64,000 nt of DNA from Labrenzia sp. VG12 (GCF_002237595.1 NZ_CP022529.1:4370001-4434000); one strand, 5' to 3'. Counted from the first letter of the stretch, positions 1 to 10,482 are shown. Numbers and translations: made by a program. Notes: a model not told the origin generated them from the sequence alone.

Positions 1-895
<895 letters not shown>

Positions 896-912
896 CTCAT
901 TAATCAATGTTC

Positions 913-945
913 ATCTTTTAGATGCGCTCCGCGCATCTAAAAGAT
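913..945 (+). other. Perfect 15-bp hairpin in the 23S-5S spacer
   Basis: Positions 913-927 and 931-945 are exact reverse complements with a three-base loop (TCC). The hairpin lies just after 23S and contains no run of T, so it looks like an RNA-processing (RNase III type) stem or a small palindromic repeat rather than a terminator. The rest of the spacer (896-1152) shows no gene. Confidence 0.7.
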
Positions 946-1152
946 CATCTTAAGTGCGCTATCGTCCTTTGGACTACTTGAGCGCGCCTGAAATGATCAA
1001 AAACAAGACCAGTTTTACCCCTCATGGAAACACAGTTCGAAGCGAAAGCTTCGCAAGGCCAAGCGGCCGTCGTCCGGTCAGGACGCGCTCCCGCAGGCCA
1101 GCGCTTGAAAAGCGCGGTGCGGCCGTGAGGGAATAGCAAACTGCGCTTCGCC

Positions 1153-1271
1153 GGCCTGGTGGCCACTGCGGGGAGCCCCCACCCGATCCCATCCCGAACT
1201 CGGCCGTGAAACTCCCCAGCGCCAATGGTACTGCATCTTAAGGTGTGGGAGAGTAGGTCGCCGCCAGGCCT
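1153..1271 (+). rRNA. 5S ribosomal RNA
   Basis: About 118 nt with the expected 5S fold. The 5' GGCCTGG stretch at 1153 pairs with CCAGGCC at 1264-1270 as helix I. The conserved loop sequences CCCGATCCCATCCCGAACTC (1183-1202) and GGGAGAGTAGGTC (about 1246-1259) are present. Position and strand fit the end of the rRNA operon. Ends are accurate to a few bases. Confidence 0.95.
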
Positions 1272-1325
1272 GCAAATCGCAGTTTGTTGCTCAACGATGA
1301 AACCTCTTGCCGGTCAATCCGGATC

Positions 1326-1360
1326 CCAGCACCTCATAGCTCAACGCACCAGGGTGCTGG
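1326..1360 (+). other. Hairpin between 5S rRNA and tRNA-fMet
   Basis: CCAGCACC (1326-1333) is complementary to GGTGCTGG (1353-1360) with a loop of about 19 nt. It has no T-run and is probably a processing stem in the rRNA precursor. The rest of the 1272-1477 spacer shows nothing else recognisable. Confidence 0.4.
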
Positions 1361-1477
1361 CACCATGGAGCAGACCCGTTTGCCCGAAGGCGAAAGCCGA
1401 GGACAAACAAAGCAAAAATGTCCGGGCACAAAAAAAGCCCCTCCTGGATACTTCGGTAACCCGGAACCAAAAAATAA

Positions 1478-1554
<77 letters not shown>

Positions 1555-1561
1555 ACAAATA

Positions 1562-1586
1562 ACCCGGCCACAAGCCGGGCTTTTTT
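1562..1586 (+). terminator. Rho-independent terminator of the rRNA operon
   Basis: CCCGGC (1563-1568) pairs with GCCGGG (1574-1579) and is followed by CTTTTTT. It lies 8 bp after the tRNA and ends the rrn transcription unit. Confidence 0.85.
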
Positions 1587-1671
1587 GTTGGTAACGGATA
1601 CAGATTTTAACATGACCGGGGCCCCACAAGGAGGGCAAAGCCCGACGCAACCGGGCAGAAAACAATCAAAG

Positions 1672-1870
1672 CCTGCTCACAAAACCAAATCAAAAAAGCC
1701 CGCTCGGTTCATGCCGGCGGGCTCTTTGATGTTCAAGGACAAACCGAACCGCGCGGCCATACAAGGGGCAGACCGGTCGGCCGGCTCAAGAGCTAACGGA
1801 GCAATCGTAGCCCGTACAGTGCAAGGCCTGCTCCCGAAACCAACAAATAACCCGGCCAAGTGCCGTGTTT
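1672..1870 (+). repeat. Decayed copies of the tRNA-fMet 3' end and terminator
   Basis: The 32 bp covering the last part of tRNA-fMet and the first terminator arm (1539-1570) recur at 1827-1858 with one mismatch, and homology continues weakly through the terminator to about 1890. A more degenerate copy starts at 1672 (GCCTGCTC, then AAACCAAAT and AGCCCG). A stem AGCCCGC/GCGGGCT (1697-1703/1717-1723) resembles another terminator. GCCCGCTCGGT occurs at both 1698 and 1948. I infer partial tandem duplication or remnants of integration at the tRNA. Apart from these repeats, 1587-2151 holds no gene I can support. Confidence 0.7.
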
Positions 1871-2151
1871 TTGTCGGGAACGCATACAGAGTTTGATCTA
1901 ACAGACCTTCGCAAGCAGCGCAAAACCGGACGCAGCGCGACAACAAGGCCCGCTCGGTGCAGAAAATCGGACTTCTAGACGTAAAACGGGGAAAATCGCT
2001 GAAAACACGCCAGGTAATCTTTGCGCGGACCAAAAGTCATCAGGCTCCGTGCACCTGGTGTTTCATCCCAATGATAAATCTCAAAGCGTGCCTCTCAGCT
2101 TCTGTCCTATCGTGATTGAAACGGTTTAAGAGCTAGTCCAGGGACCGCTTC

Positions 2152-2493
2152 ATGCATGAAATGTCATTATGCGAAAACATCCTTGAAATCATAAACGCCC
2201 AGGCGGATCAGCAGGCCTTTTCCAAAGTGGATCTGGTACGTCTTGAGGTAGGCCCCCTGTCCGGCGTTGAGGTTGAAGCGCTTCGTTTCGGGTTTGACGT
2301 TGTCATGCGCGGCAGTGTTGCGGAAAAGGCCAGGCTTGACATCATCTGCCCGGAAGCCGCCGCCTGGTGTGCGTCGTGCAACAAAACGGTTTCCATCATC
2401 GAACGATACGATCCCTGCCCCGCTTGCGGAGCGGTCAACCTGCAGATCACCAGCGGCGGTGAATTGCGGATCAAGGAAATGGAGGTGTCCTGA
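2152..2493 (+). CDS. hypA: HypA, hydrogenase nickel incorporation protein
   Basis: 113 aa, the normal HypA length. The start MHEMSL is the family's nickel-binding N-terminus (His2). Two zinc-knuckle pairs, CASC and CPAC, lie in the C-terminal half. HypA works with HypB to deliver nickel to the large subunit of [NiFe]-hydrogenase in the cytoplasm. It is the first gene of a tightly packed operon and its stop overlaps the hypB start by one base (TGATG). The start is fixed by the conserved N-terminus; an AGGGA-like ribosome site lies upstream. Confidence 0.96.
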   Translation: MHEMSLCENILEIINAQADQQAFSKVDLVRLEVGPLSGVEVEALRFGFDVVMRGSVAEKARLDIICPEAAAWCASCNKTVSIIERYDPCPACGAVNLQITSGGELRIKEMEVS

Positions 2494-3350
2494 TGTGTAC
2501 TGTCTGCGGATGCGGCGCCGGCGAAGCCAGGCTGGAAGGGTCCGAGAAGCCGGTGCCGGCGCATGAAGCCGGTCATCATCACCATGCGTCGGTGCATGGC
2601 GGCGCCCACCATCATCATTACGGAACCGGCGACGCCGGCGCTTCTGTTCCCGGCATGAGCCAAACCCGGATGATCCAGCTGGAACAGGACATATTGTCCA
2701 AGAACAATTCCTATGCCGATGCCAACCGCCGTTTTTTTGCCGAGCGGTCGATCTTCGCGCTCAATCTTGTGTCCAGTCCGGGCTCCGGCAAGACAGCCCT
2801 GCTGGTGGAAACGCTGAAGAGATTGAAGACGACCGGTGACTGCTATGTCATTGAGGGCGACCAGCAGACCAGCAATGACGCCGACCGGATCCGCGAGACG
2901 GGTGTCAGTGCAATCCAGATCAACACCGGCAAGGGCTGTCATCTCGATGGTCACATGATCGGACATGCGGTAGACGATCTGGCGCCGCGAGACGGAAGTC
3001 TGATCTTCATTGAAAACGTCGGCAACCTCGTGTGCCCGGCGGCTTTCGACCTGGGCGAAGCCCACAAGGTCGCGATCCTCTCGGTCACGGAAGGCGAGGA
3101 CAAGCCGCTCAAATACCCGGATATGTTCGCTGCGGCCGATCTCATGTTGCTGAACAAGTCCGACCTACTGCCGCATCTCGATTTCGACGTGGAAGTGGCC
3201 AGGGAAAATGCCCTGCGGGTCAATCCGAACATCACCATCCTGACGGTCTCGGCCAAAACAGGCGAGGGCCTCGATCAGTGGCTTGGCTGGATCGAGGCGG
3301 CTCGCGCCATGCGACTGGCCGGGCATCCGGTTCTCGGCGCAGCGGAATAG
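2493..3350 (+). CDS. hypB: HypB, hydrogenase nickel incorporation GTPase
   Basis: 285 aa. N-terminal CTVCGCG metal motif, then two His-rich runs (HHHH near residues 28 and 39) typical of nickel-storing HypB. The G domain has the P-loop SSPGSGKT near residue 93 and the NKSD motif near 226. It hydrolyses GTP to drive nickel insertion together with HypA. It lies between hypA (1-bp overlap) and hypC (9 bp gap). Confidence 0.96.
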   Translation: MCTVCGCGAGEARLEGSEKPVPAHEAGHHHHASVHGGAHHHHYGTGDAGASVPGMSQTRMIQLEQDILSKNNSYADANRRFFAERSIFALNLVSSPGSGKTALLVETLKRLKTTGDCYVIEGDQQTSNDADRIRETGVSAIQINTGKGCHLDGHMIGHAVDDLAPRDGSLIFIENVGNLVCPAAFDLGEAHKVAILSVTEGEDKPLKYPDMFAAADLMLLNKSDLLPHLDFDVEVARENALRVNPNITILTVSAKTGEGLDQWLGWIEAARAMRLAGHPVLGAAE

Positions 3351-3359
3351 GAGCGGTCC

Positions 3360-3614
3360 ATGTGTCTGGCTATCCCGGCGAAAGTCACCGAGCTACTTGA
3401 CGACGCCATGGCCGTTGTTGCCCTGGAAGGGATCAAGAAGAAGATCTCGACCGCCCTGGTGGAGGACCTCTCGGTCGGCGACTATGTGCTCGTTCACGTG
3501 GGCTACGCGCTCCACAAGGTCAGTCCGGAAGAGGCAAGCCGGACCCTGTCGCTCATGGCCGAGGCCGGCGTGTTGCAGGAAGAGCTTCAGGAAATCGCGG
3601 AGACGTCCCGATGA
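3360..3614 (+). CDS. hypC: HypC, hydrogenase maturation chaperone
   Basis: 84 aa beginning MCLAIP, the invariant HypC start in which Cys2 contacts the Fe(CN)2CO unit and the hydrogenase precursor. It is a small cytoplasmic chaperone that shuttles the iron unit between HypD and the large subunit. Its stop overlaps the hypD start by 4 bp (ATGA). Confidence 0.96.
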   Translation: MCLAIPAKVTELLDDAMAVVALEGIKKKISTALVEDLSVGDYVLVHVGYALHKVSPEEASRTLSLMAEAGVLQEELQEIAETSR

Positions 3615-4765
3615 AATATGTCGACGAGTTTCGCGACCGGAACCTTGCGAAAACGATCGCAGAGGCGATCCGACAGGAGGCCGATCCCGCTCGCAGCTAC
3701 AACCTGATGGAGTTTTGCGGCGGGCATACCCACGCCATTTTCCGCTATGGCGTCAAGGACTTGATGCCGGAAAACGTTCATTTCGTTCATGGCCCCGGGT
3801 GTCCCGTCTGCGTGTTGCCCGTGAGGCGCCTGGATGACGCTGTGGAGATTGCCGAACGCCACGACGTGATCCTGTGCACCTATGGGGACATGATGCGCGT
3901 GCCGGGCACCAGGCAGCGCAGCCTGATCAGGGCCAAGGCGGACGGCGCGGATATCCGCATGGTCTATTCGACCCTGGATGCACTCCACATTGCGCGGTCC
4001 AATCCCGATCGTCAGGTAGTGTTCTTTGCCATCGGTTTTGAAACGACGACACCGCCGACGGCGGTTGCCATCCGGCAGGCCGAGAAGGAAGGCCTCCGGA
4101 ACTTTTCCGTCTTCTGCAACCACGTTCTGACGCCGTCTGCCATTGGCCATATTCTGGAATCGCCTGAAGTGCGAGACCTCGGCACGGTGCGGATCGACGG
4201 ATTTCTGGGCCCCTCACATGTCAGTTCGGTCATCGGATCCGAGCCATACGAGTTCTTTGCCGAGGAATTCGGCAAGCCGGTTGTCATTGCCGGCTTTGAA
4301 CCCCTGGATGTGATGCAGTCCACCCTGATGCTGGTCCGGCAGATCAACGAGGGCCGGCATGAAGTGGAAAATGAATACACGCGCGTGGTGACCCGCGCCG
4401 GCAACCTGAAAGCCCAGGCGCTTGTCTCGGAGATCTTTGAACTGCGTCGGAGTTTCGAGTGGCGCGGGCTTGGAACGGTTCCCTATAGCGCCCTGAAGAT
4501 CCGGGCGCGTTTTGCTGCGTTTGACGCGGAAAAATGCTTTGCCGTGACCGAAAAGCAGTCACGCGAAGTCAAGTCCTGCGAGTGCCCAGCCATCCTGCGC
4601 GGCGTCAAGAAACCGACAGATTGCAAGCTCTTTGGCACCGTCTGCACGCCGGACACGCCGATGGGATCCTGCATGGTGTCCTCCGAAGGGGCCTGCGCCG
4701 CTTACTGGACCTATGGCCGCCACCGGCAGACAGCCCGCACGCGCCGGAAGGAGACTGCGGCATGA
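3611..4765 (+). CDS. hypD: HypD, scaffold for Fe(CN)2CO assembly
   Basis: 384 aa, family length. Motifs seen: CGGHTHAIFRYG near residue 36, GPGCPVC near 65, GFETTTPPTA near 144 and a cysteine-rich C-terminal part (KSCECP, FGTVCTPDTPMGSC, GACAAYW) that holds the [4Fe-4S] cluster. HypD forms a complex with HypC on which cyanide and CO are attached to iron. It overlaps both hypC and hypE by 4 bp, so expression is probably coupled. Confidence 0.96.
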   Translation: MKYVDEFRDRNLAKTIAEAIRQEADPARSYNLMEFCGGHTHAIFRYGVKDLMPENVHFVHGPGCPVCVLPVRRLDDAVEIAERHDVILCTYGDMMRVPGTRQRSLIRAKADGADIRMVYSTLDALHIARSNPDRQVVFFAIGFETTTPPTAVAIRQAEKEGLRNFSVFCNHVLTPSAIGHILESPEVRDLGTVRIDGFLGPSHVSSVIGSEPYEFFAEEFGKPVVIAGFEPLDVMQSTLMLVRQINEGRHEVENEYTRVVTRAGNLKAQALVSEIFELRRSFEWRGLGTVPYSALKIRARFAAFDAEKCFAVTEKQSREVKSCECPAILRGVKKPTDCKLFGTVCTPDTPMGSCMVSSEGACAAYWTYGRHRQTARTRRKETAA

Positions 4766-5799
4766 ATGCGGTGACACCGGAAATCGGCAAGCGCAAAGGC
4801 GCCGTCGACATGGCCCATGGCGGCGGCGGCCGCGCCATGGCGGACCTGATCCAGGACCTGTTTCAGCGGCATCTGGGCAATCCGATCCTGGATCAGGGCA
4901 ATGATGCCGCCCTGTTGGCCGCGCCTTCGGGCCGGCTTGTCATGTCTACCGATGGCCATGTCATCTCGCCGCTGTTTTTCCCGGGCGGCGACATCGGTTC
5001 CCTGTCGGTTCACGGCACCTTGAATGATGTGGCGATGGCCGGCGCGAGGCCGCTCTATCTGACGGCAGGCTTCATCCTGGAAGAAGGATTTCCGCTGGCC
5101 GATCTGGAACGCATTGTTGTCTCCATGGCACTTGCGGCCCGGGAAGCGGGTGTTCCCGTCGTCACCGGAGACACCAAGGTGGTCGAAAAGGGAAAGGGAG
5201 ACGGGGTCTTCATCACGACGACCGGCCTCGGTGTCGTGCCTGACGGGGTTCATGTGTCTGCGGGAAATGCCCGTCCGGGCCAGGCCATCCTTCTCTCCGG
5301 TTCGATCGGCGACCATGGCGTCGCCATCCTGTCCAGGCGGGAAAACCTTGAATTCGAGACGGAACTTCTCTCCGACAGCGCCGCACTGCACACGCTCGTG
5401 GCCGACATGATCGCCGAAGTGCCCGGGATCGCCGTGCTTCGCGACCCGACGCGCTGCGGTCTGGCGGCAACGCTGAACGAGATCACCCACGCTGCAGGTG
5501 TTGGCATGCATCTTCACGAGAGCGCCATTCCCGTGAAGCGGGATGTCGCTGCGGCCTGTGAGTTGCTTGGGCTTGATCCGCTCTATGTCGCCAATGAAGG
5601 CAAGCTGATCTGCCTGTGCGGCGCGGATGATGCGGAACGTCTGCTTGCCGTCATGAAGGCGCACCCGCTCGGCAAGGAGGCCGCAATCATCGGTGAGGTG
5701 ACGGAAGACGCTGCCGGCCTAGTCGAGATGGAAACGGACATTGGCGGTCTGCGTGTTGTCGACTGGCTGTCCGGTGAACAGTTGCCGAGGATCTGCTGA
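4762..5799 (+). CDS. hypE: HypE, carbamoyl dehydratase for cyanide ligand synthesis
   Basis: 345 aa. AHGGGGRAM near residue 18 belongs to the PurM-like ATP-binding fold, and the protein ends PRIC with the C-terminal cysteine that HypF carbamoylates and HypE dehydrates to thiocyanate. The ATG at 4762 overlaps the hypD stop; a longer open frame upstream is hypD sequence in another frame. Confidence 0.95.
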   Translation: MNAVTPEIGKRKGAVDMAHGGGGRAMADLIQDLFQRHLGNPILDQGNDAALLAAPSGRLVMSTDGHVISPLFFPGGDIGSLSVHGTLNDVAMAGARPLYLTAGFILEEGFPLADLERIVVSMALAAREAGVPVVTGDTKVVEKGKGDGVFITTTGLGVVPDGVHVSAGNARPGQAILLSGSIGDHGVAILSRRENLEFETELLSDSAALHTLVADMIAEVPGIAVLRDPTRCGLAATLNEITHAAGVGMHLHESAIPVKRDVAAACELLGLDPLYVANEGKLICLCGADDAERLLAVMKAHPLGKEAAIIGEVTEDAAGLVEMETDIGGLRVVDWLSGEQLPRIC

Positions 5800-5801
5800 G
5801 C

Positions 5802-7496
5802 GTGAGGATCCTGCTTCTCTGCCACGCATTCAACGCACTGACGCAGCGATTGCATTGCGAGCTCCGTTCAAAGGGGCACGAAGTGTCGGTGGAATTCGAC
5901 ATCAACGATGCGGTGACAGGGGAAGCAGTCGATCTTTTCCAGCCTGACGTCCTGATTGCGCCCTTTCTGAAACGTGCCATTCCGGCATCCGTGTTCGAGG
6001 CCCTTCCCTGCCTTGTCGTTCACCCGGGGCCTCCCGGAGACCGGGGACCGGCAGCGCTCGATTGGGCCATACTGGAAGGCAAAAAGACATGGGGTGTCAC
6101 CGTTCTGCAGGCGGTTGCAGAGCTGGACGCCGGGCCGGTCTGGGCGAGCCGGTCTTTTGAACTCCGGCAGGCAAGCAAGTCCAGCCTGTACCGGCATGAA
6201 GTGACCGAGGCGGCGGTCTCTGCGGTGTTCGAGGCGCTGGACAAATATGTCGCGGGAGAAAGCCCGGGGCCGGTCGAAAGGGAAGCGTCCCTTTGGCGGT
6301 CCGCGCCGCGGCAGGCAGACCGGGCCCTCGACTGGGCCCGGGACCGAAGTGAGACCATCCTGCAAAAGATCCGCTCCGCAGACGGCATGCCGGGGCTCCT
6401 GAGCGAGCTTTTCGGAACAGACACCTACCTCTATGACGCCCGTCCCTGCAAAACTTCGTTCAGACCGGAGGCAGAACCGGGCACCGTCATTGGCCGGTCC
6501 GGCACGGCGCTGGCGGTCAGGACCGTGGATGGCGCGGTCTGGATCGGTCACGTAAGGCGGAAAGCCGACAAGGCGATCAAGCTGCCGGCGACTGCGGTTT
6601 TCGCGGCAGAAACTGACGAGCTTCAGGACGTTCCCGGCGCCTATCGGGAGATTGCCTTTGAAGAGATTGCCGGCGTCGGATACCTGCATTTCGATTTCTA
6701 TAACGGCGCGATGGGCACGGACGCATGCCGCCGGATGCTTGCCGCGTTTGAGGCGGCCGCGCAAAGTTCCGCGCAGATCCTTGTGCTGACCGGTGGAGTT
6801 GATCACTGGTCGAACGGCCTCAATCTCAACCTGATCGAGGCAGCGGACAGTCCGGCGGAAGAAAGCTGGAACAACATTCAGGCGATCGACGACCTTGCCG
6901 AGGCGATCATCCGAACCACCGGCAAATGGGTCATTTCCGCCATGGGCGGCAACGCCGGTGCAGGCGGGGTCTTTCTCGCCAGAGCCGCGGATGAGGTCTG
7001 GATCCGGTCCGCCACCGTGCTCAATCCGCATTACAAGGACATGGGCAATCTCTATGGCTCCGAATACTGGACCTATCTCCTGCCGAAACATGCCGGTCCG
7101 GAAAATGCAGACCGGATTGCCAGGGCCCGCTGGCCGATGGGAGCGGCAGAAGCACTCGAACTGGGTCTGGCCAACCGGGTCTTTGAGGCCGACCAGGCGT
7201 CATTTGCCGATGAGGTCCGGGAGGCGGCATCCGGACTGGCAGACCAGGACCTGACCGCACGACTGATCGCAAAGGCGGTGCAGCGTGAGCGGGACGAGCG
7301 TCTAAAACCGCTTGCGGATTACCGCGAGGCCGAGCTTGCCCGCATGCGCCGGAATTTCTTCGGCTTTGATCCGAGTTATCATGTTGCGCGGTACAATTTT
7401 GTCCGCAAGGTTGCGAAATCGCGCACGCCGCTGACACTTGCAACTCACCGTTCCGGCCGTAGTGCTGTTCGGCAACGGACGGGCGTCGTCTCATGA
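5802..7496 (+). CDS. hypX: HypX (HoxX), CO-ligand synthesis enzyme
   Basis: 564 aa with a GTG start two bases after hypE. The N-terminal part (about 1-250) is formyltransferase-like (HPGPPGDRGPAALDWAI near residue 74). The C-terminal part (about 285-490) is crotonase-like (SAMGGNAGAGGVFLA near 381). This two-domain layout is HypX, which makes the CO ligand from formyl-tetrahydrofolate. It is found in organisms that mature hydrogenase in air. It overlaps hypF by 4 bp. Confidence 0.93.
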   Translation: MRILLLCHAFNALTQRLHCELRSKGHEVSVEFDINDAVTGEAVDLFQPDVLIAPFLKRAIPASVFEALPCLVVHPGPPGDRGPAALDWAILEGKKTWGVTVLQAVAELDAGPVWASRSFELRQASKSSLYRHEVTEAAVSAVFEALDKYVAGESPGPVEREASLWRSAPRQADRALDWARDRSETILQKIRSADGMPGLLSELFGTDTYLYDARPCKTSFRPEAEPGTVIGRSGTALAVRTVDGAVWIGHVRRKADKAIKLPATAVFAAETDELQDVPGAYREIAFEEIAGVGYLHFDFYNGAMGTDACRRMLAAFEAAAQSSAQILVLTGGVDHWSNGLNLNLIEAADSPAEESWNNIQAIDDLAEAIIRTTGKWVISAMGGNAGAGGVFLARAADEVWIRSATVLNPHYKDMGNLYGSEYWTYLLPKHAGPENADRIARARWPMGAAEALELGLANRVFEADQASFADEVREAASGLADQDLTARLIAKAVQRERDERLKPLADYREAELARMRRNFFGFDPSYHVARYNFVRKVAKSRTPLTLATHRSGRSAVRQRTGVVS

Positions 7497-9822
7497 TCGC
7501 GCCAATGCCTTTGGAGCAAGGCGCATTGCAGGTTCGGGTCAGGGGACAGGTCCAGGGGGTCGGATTCCGGCCCTTTGTCTGGCGCCTGGCGCAGGAAGAA
7601 CGGCTTGACGGTCATGTTCTCAACGACGCGGAAGGCGTGCTGATCGAGGTCCGGGGGACTGCCACAGCGATCGACCGGTTTGTGGACCGTCTGCGCGGTG
7701 AACAGCCACCGCTGGCCCGCATCGATACACTTACCCAGCGGATGATTGCCCGGCCTTTAGAGGAACTGCCTGCGGGGTTTCACATCATTGCCAGTGTACC
7801 CGGCGCGATAACAACCGGCATCGTACCGGATGCGGCGACCTGCCCGGACTGCCTGCGGGAGATCCTTGACCCGACCGACCGGCGCTTTGGCTACGCATTC
7901 ACCAACTGTACCCATTGCGGACCGCGGCTCTCGATTGTCAACGCCATTCCCTATGATCGTGCTACAACGTCAATGGCCGCCTTTGCCATGTGCGAGGCCT
8001 GTCAGGGCGAATACGACAATCCCGCCGATCGCAGGTTCCATGCCCAGCCGAATGCCTGCCCCGAGTGCGGCCCGGCGGTCTGGGCCGAGCAGCAGGGCAG
8101 GCGTTTCGAAACCACCGATCCGATCGAGTGGGCCGCGCAGCAACTGACGGATGGCGCGATCCTGGCAATCAAGGGCATTGGTGGCTTTCATCTGGCCGTT
8201 GACGCGGGCAATGCGGCGGCCATCGAAACGTTGCGCGCACGCAAGGCCAGGCCGTCCAAACCGCTTGCCCTGATGGCGCGGGACATCGCTCAGATCCGGG
8301 AGTTCTGTCGTGTCAGCGATGAGGAAGCCGTCCTTCTGGCAGATCGCGCGGCCCCCATTGTGCTTCTGGAGAAGATTTCGGCGGCCGGCCTGCCGGAGCT
8401 CCTGGCACCCGGCATGGACCGACTGGGCGTGATGCTGCCCTATTCACCTCTGCATCATCTCCTGGTGGCCAGGCTGGACGGACCGGTCGTGCTGACGTCC
8501 GGCAATCTTTCCGAAGAGCCGCAGGTGATCGACAACGAGGAGGCGCGACGGAAACTCAAGCCGATTGCCGACGGCTTTCTGATGCATGACCGGGCTATTG
8601 TGAACCGGCTCGACGACAGTGTTGTGCGGTTGTCTCGCGCGGGTGCGGCGGTCCTTCGCCGGGCCAGGGGATATGCGCCTATGCCGCTGCGCCTTCCGGC
8701 CTTCCTAGAGACGGCCCCACGTGTCCTGGCGATGGGAGGCGCGTTGAAATCGACCTTCTGTCTGCTGCGCGCAGGAGAGGCCGTTGTCTCACAGCACATG
8801 GGCGACCTTGAAAACAGGCTGGCCCTGGAAGACCTGAAGAAAAACCTGGACCTTTACCGGCAGAGCCATGGTTTTGAACCTGAAGTGATCGCTGTCGATA
8901 GCCATCCGGACTACCTGTCGACACAGCTGGGGCGGCAATTGGCCAGCGCGTTGGACGCGGATCTCGTCGAGGTGCAGCATCACCATGCCCATCTGGCCGC
9001 ATGCCTTGCAGAACACGGCGTTGAACGGGACGATGAAGACTGCCTTGCAATCGTGCTCGACGGATCGGGCCTTGGAAGCGATGGCACGATCTGGGGCGGT
9101 GAACTGCTTGTCGGCGGTTACCTTGAATTCGAACGGGTTGGCTATTTCCTTCCGGTAGCCCTGCCGGGGGAACAGCGGCGATCCGCGAACCCTGGCGCAA
9201 CCTGTTTGCGCATCTGCATGCTGCCTTTGGCCCCGAAGAAGCTAAGCGGCTAGCAAGGTCGATCCCGGGCTTTGAAGACAAAAACCTTGGCGTTATGGAC
9301 CAGATGATCCGCAAGGGGGTGAATGCGCCTTTGTCTTCATCTGCAGGCCGGTTGTTTGACGCGGTTGCGGCTGCGCTTGGTATCTGTTCGGGAAAACAGA
9401 GCTATGAGGGGGAAACCGGTGCAAGGCTCGAGGCGCTTGCCCGACCCTGTCTCAAATCCGAAAGCGGTTATCCGGTTCATGTCCTTGAGGAGGACGCCCT
9501 TGTCTTCTCCTGGGCCCCGCTCTGGAGCGCCCTGCTTGCCGATTCGAGCCGGGGTGTCGAGCCGGAACGGATCGCGGCGCGGTTTCATCTGGCTCTCATC
9601 GAAACACTGACTGAAACAAGCCTGGATATTGCCAGACGCAGAGGCCTGAATCGGATCATCCTGTCCGGCGGTGTCATGCAGAACGCGATCCTGGCTGAGG
9701 GGCTGGCCATGCAGCTGGGGGCGGCAGGGATGAAGGTCCTGCAGCCGCGGCAACTGCCTGTCAATGACGGCGGCCTTTGCCTCGGACAGGCAGCCGTCGC
9801 CGCCGCATCCATGATGCCTTAG
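7493..9822 (+). pseudogene. hypF: hypF, carbamoyltransferase, single-base frameshift
   Basis: Restoring one base gives about 776 aa, the normal HypF length. Domains in order: acylphosphatase (VQGVGFRPFVWR near residue 16), two zinc fingers (CPDC/CTHC and CEAC/CPEC), a YrdC-like domain, and a Kae1-like carbamoyltransferase (HHHAHLAACLAEHG, then ILSGGVMQNAIL and NDGGLCLGQA). The frame breaks in the G-run at 9166-9170: five Gs where six restore LPGGTAAIREPWRNLF. The 5' frame then runs to a stop at 9253, and the 3' frame is open to 9822. HypF feeds carbamoyl phosphate to HypE. The break may be a sequencing error in a homopolymer or a real lesion; no active-site residue looks lost. Confidence 0.92.
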
Positions 9823-9837
9823 AGCCAGGACCGGGCG

Positions 9838-10482
9838 TCAGGCCGGAGGCGCGCCAACGGCATCCGGATGCGCGTCCCTGAAGGCTTCGAGCGCCTGACA
9901 GGCCTCGGCCACGCGGCGGATTTTCGTGAAATCTGAAAGGTCCACACCCCAGCGCTCGGCATTGTAGAGCTGCGGGATCAGGCAGCAGTCGGCCATGGTC
10001 GGGCTGTTTCCATGGCAGAAGGGCCCGTTTTCATCCAGAAGATCTTCAAAGGCAGCGAGCCCTTTGCCGATGAAATGCCGCATCCAGGCCACCTTGGTCT
10101 CGTCACCGCCGCCTGTCAGGTCGCTGACATGCTTGACCACGCTGAGGTTGCAGACCGGGTGGATTTCCATGGCGATGGCATAGGACAGTTGTCGAACCCG
10201 GTACTGGCCGTCAATGTCATCCGGCAGCAGATCTGATTCCGGGACGATGGCGTCCAGATATTCGATGATGGCCAGCGACTGGGTCAGTGTCTTGCCGTCG
10301 ATGATCACGGCTGGCAGCAGCCCTTGCGGATTGAGCTTCAGATAGTCGTCTTCCAGATGCGCGCGCGTCAGCAGGTTGACCGGACGGTAATCGGCTTCAA
10401 GGCCAAGCAGGTTGAGCGCGATGCGCACCCTATAGCTCGCGGAAGACCGCCAGTAATCATAAAAAACAATGTCTTTTGCCAT
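9838..10482 (-). CDS. maiA: Maleylacetoacetate isomerase (zeta-class GST)
   Basis: 214 aa from MAKDIVFYDYW. The motif SSASYRVRIALNLLG near residue 11 matches the zeta-GST signature (SSxxxRVRIAL), and NPQGLLPA and QSLAIIEYL follow the thioredoxin-like fold. It isomerises maleylacetoacetate to fumarylacetoacetate with glutathione in tyrosine/homogentisate breakdown. The start at 10482 is chosen because GGGAGGG lies just upstream; an upstream start would add 12 residues. No hmgA or fahA is in the window, so it stands alone. It is convergent with hypF. Confidence 0.88.
   Translation of the reverse strand: MAKDIVFYDYWRSSASYRVRIALNLLGLEADYRPVNLLTRAHLEDDYLKLNPQGLLPAVIIDGKTLTQSLAIIEYLDAIVPESDLLPDDIDGQYRVRQLSYAIAMEIHPVCNLSVVKHVSDLTGGGDETKVAWMRHFIGKGLAAFEDLLDENGPFCHGNSPTMADCCLIPQLYNAERWGVDLSDFTKIRRVAEACQALEAFRDAHPDAVGAPPA

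Noticed and set aside
1571..1826. Genomic island between tRNA 3'-end repeats
   Set aside because: Only about 256 bp separate the copies and no integrase is present, so at most a scar remains.
1585..1896. 103-codon open frame after the tRNA
   Set aside because: Runs through repeated tRNA and terminator fragments, has no clear ribosome site and no recognisable motif.
1900..2151. FNR/FixK box upstream of hypA
   Set aside because: I looked for TTGAT-N4-ATCAA and found no acceptable match.
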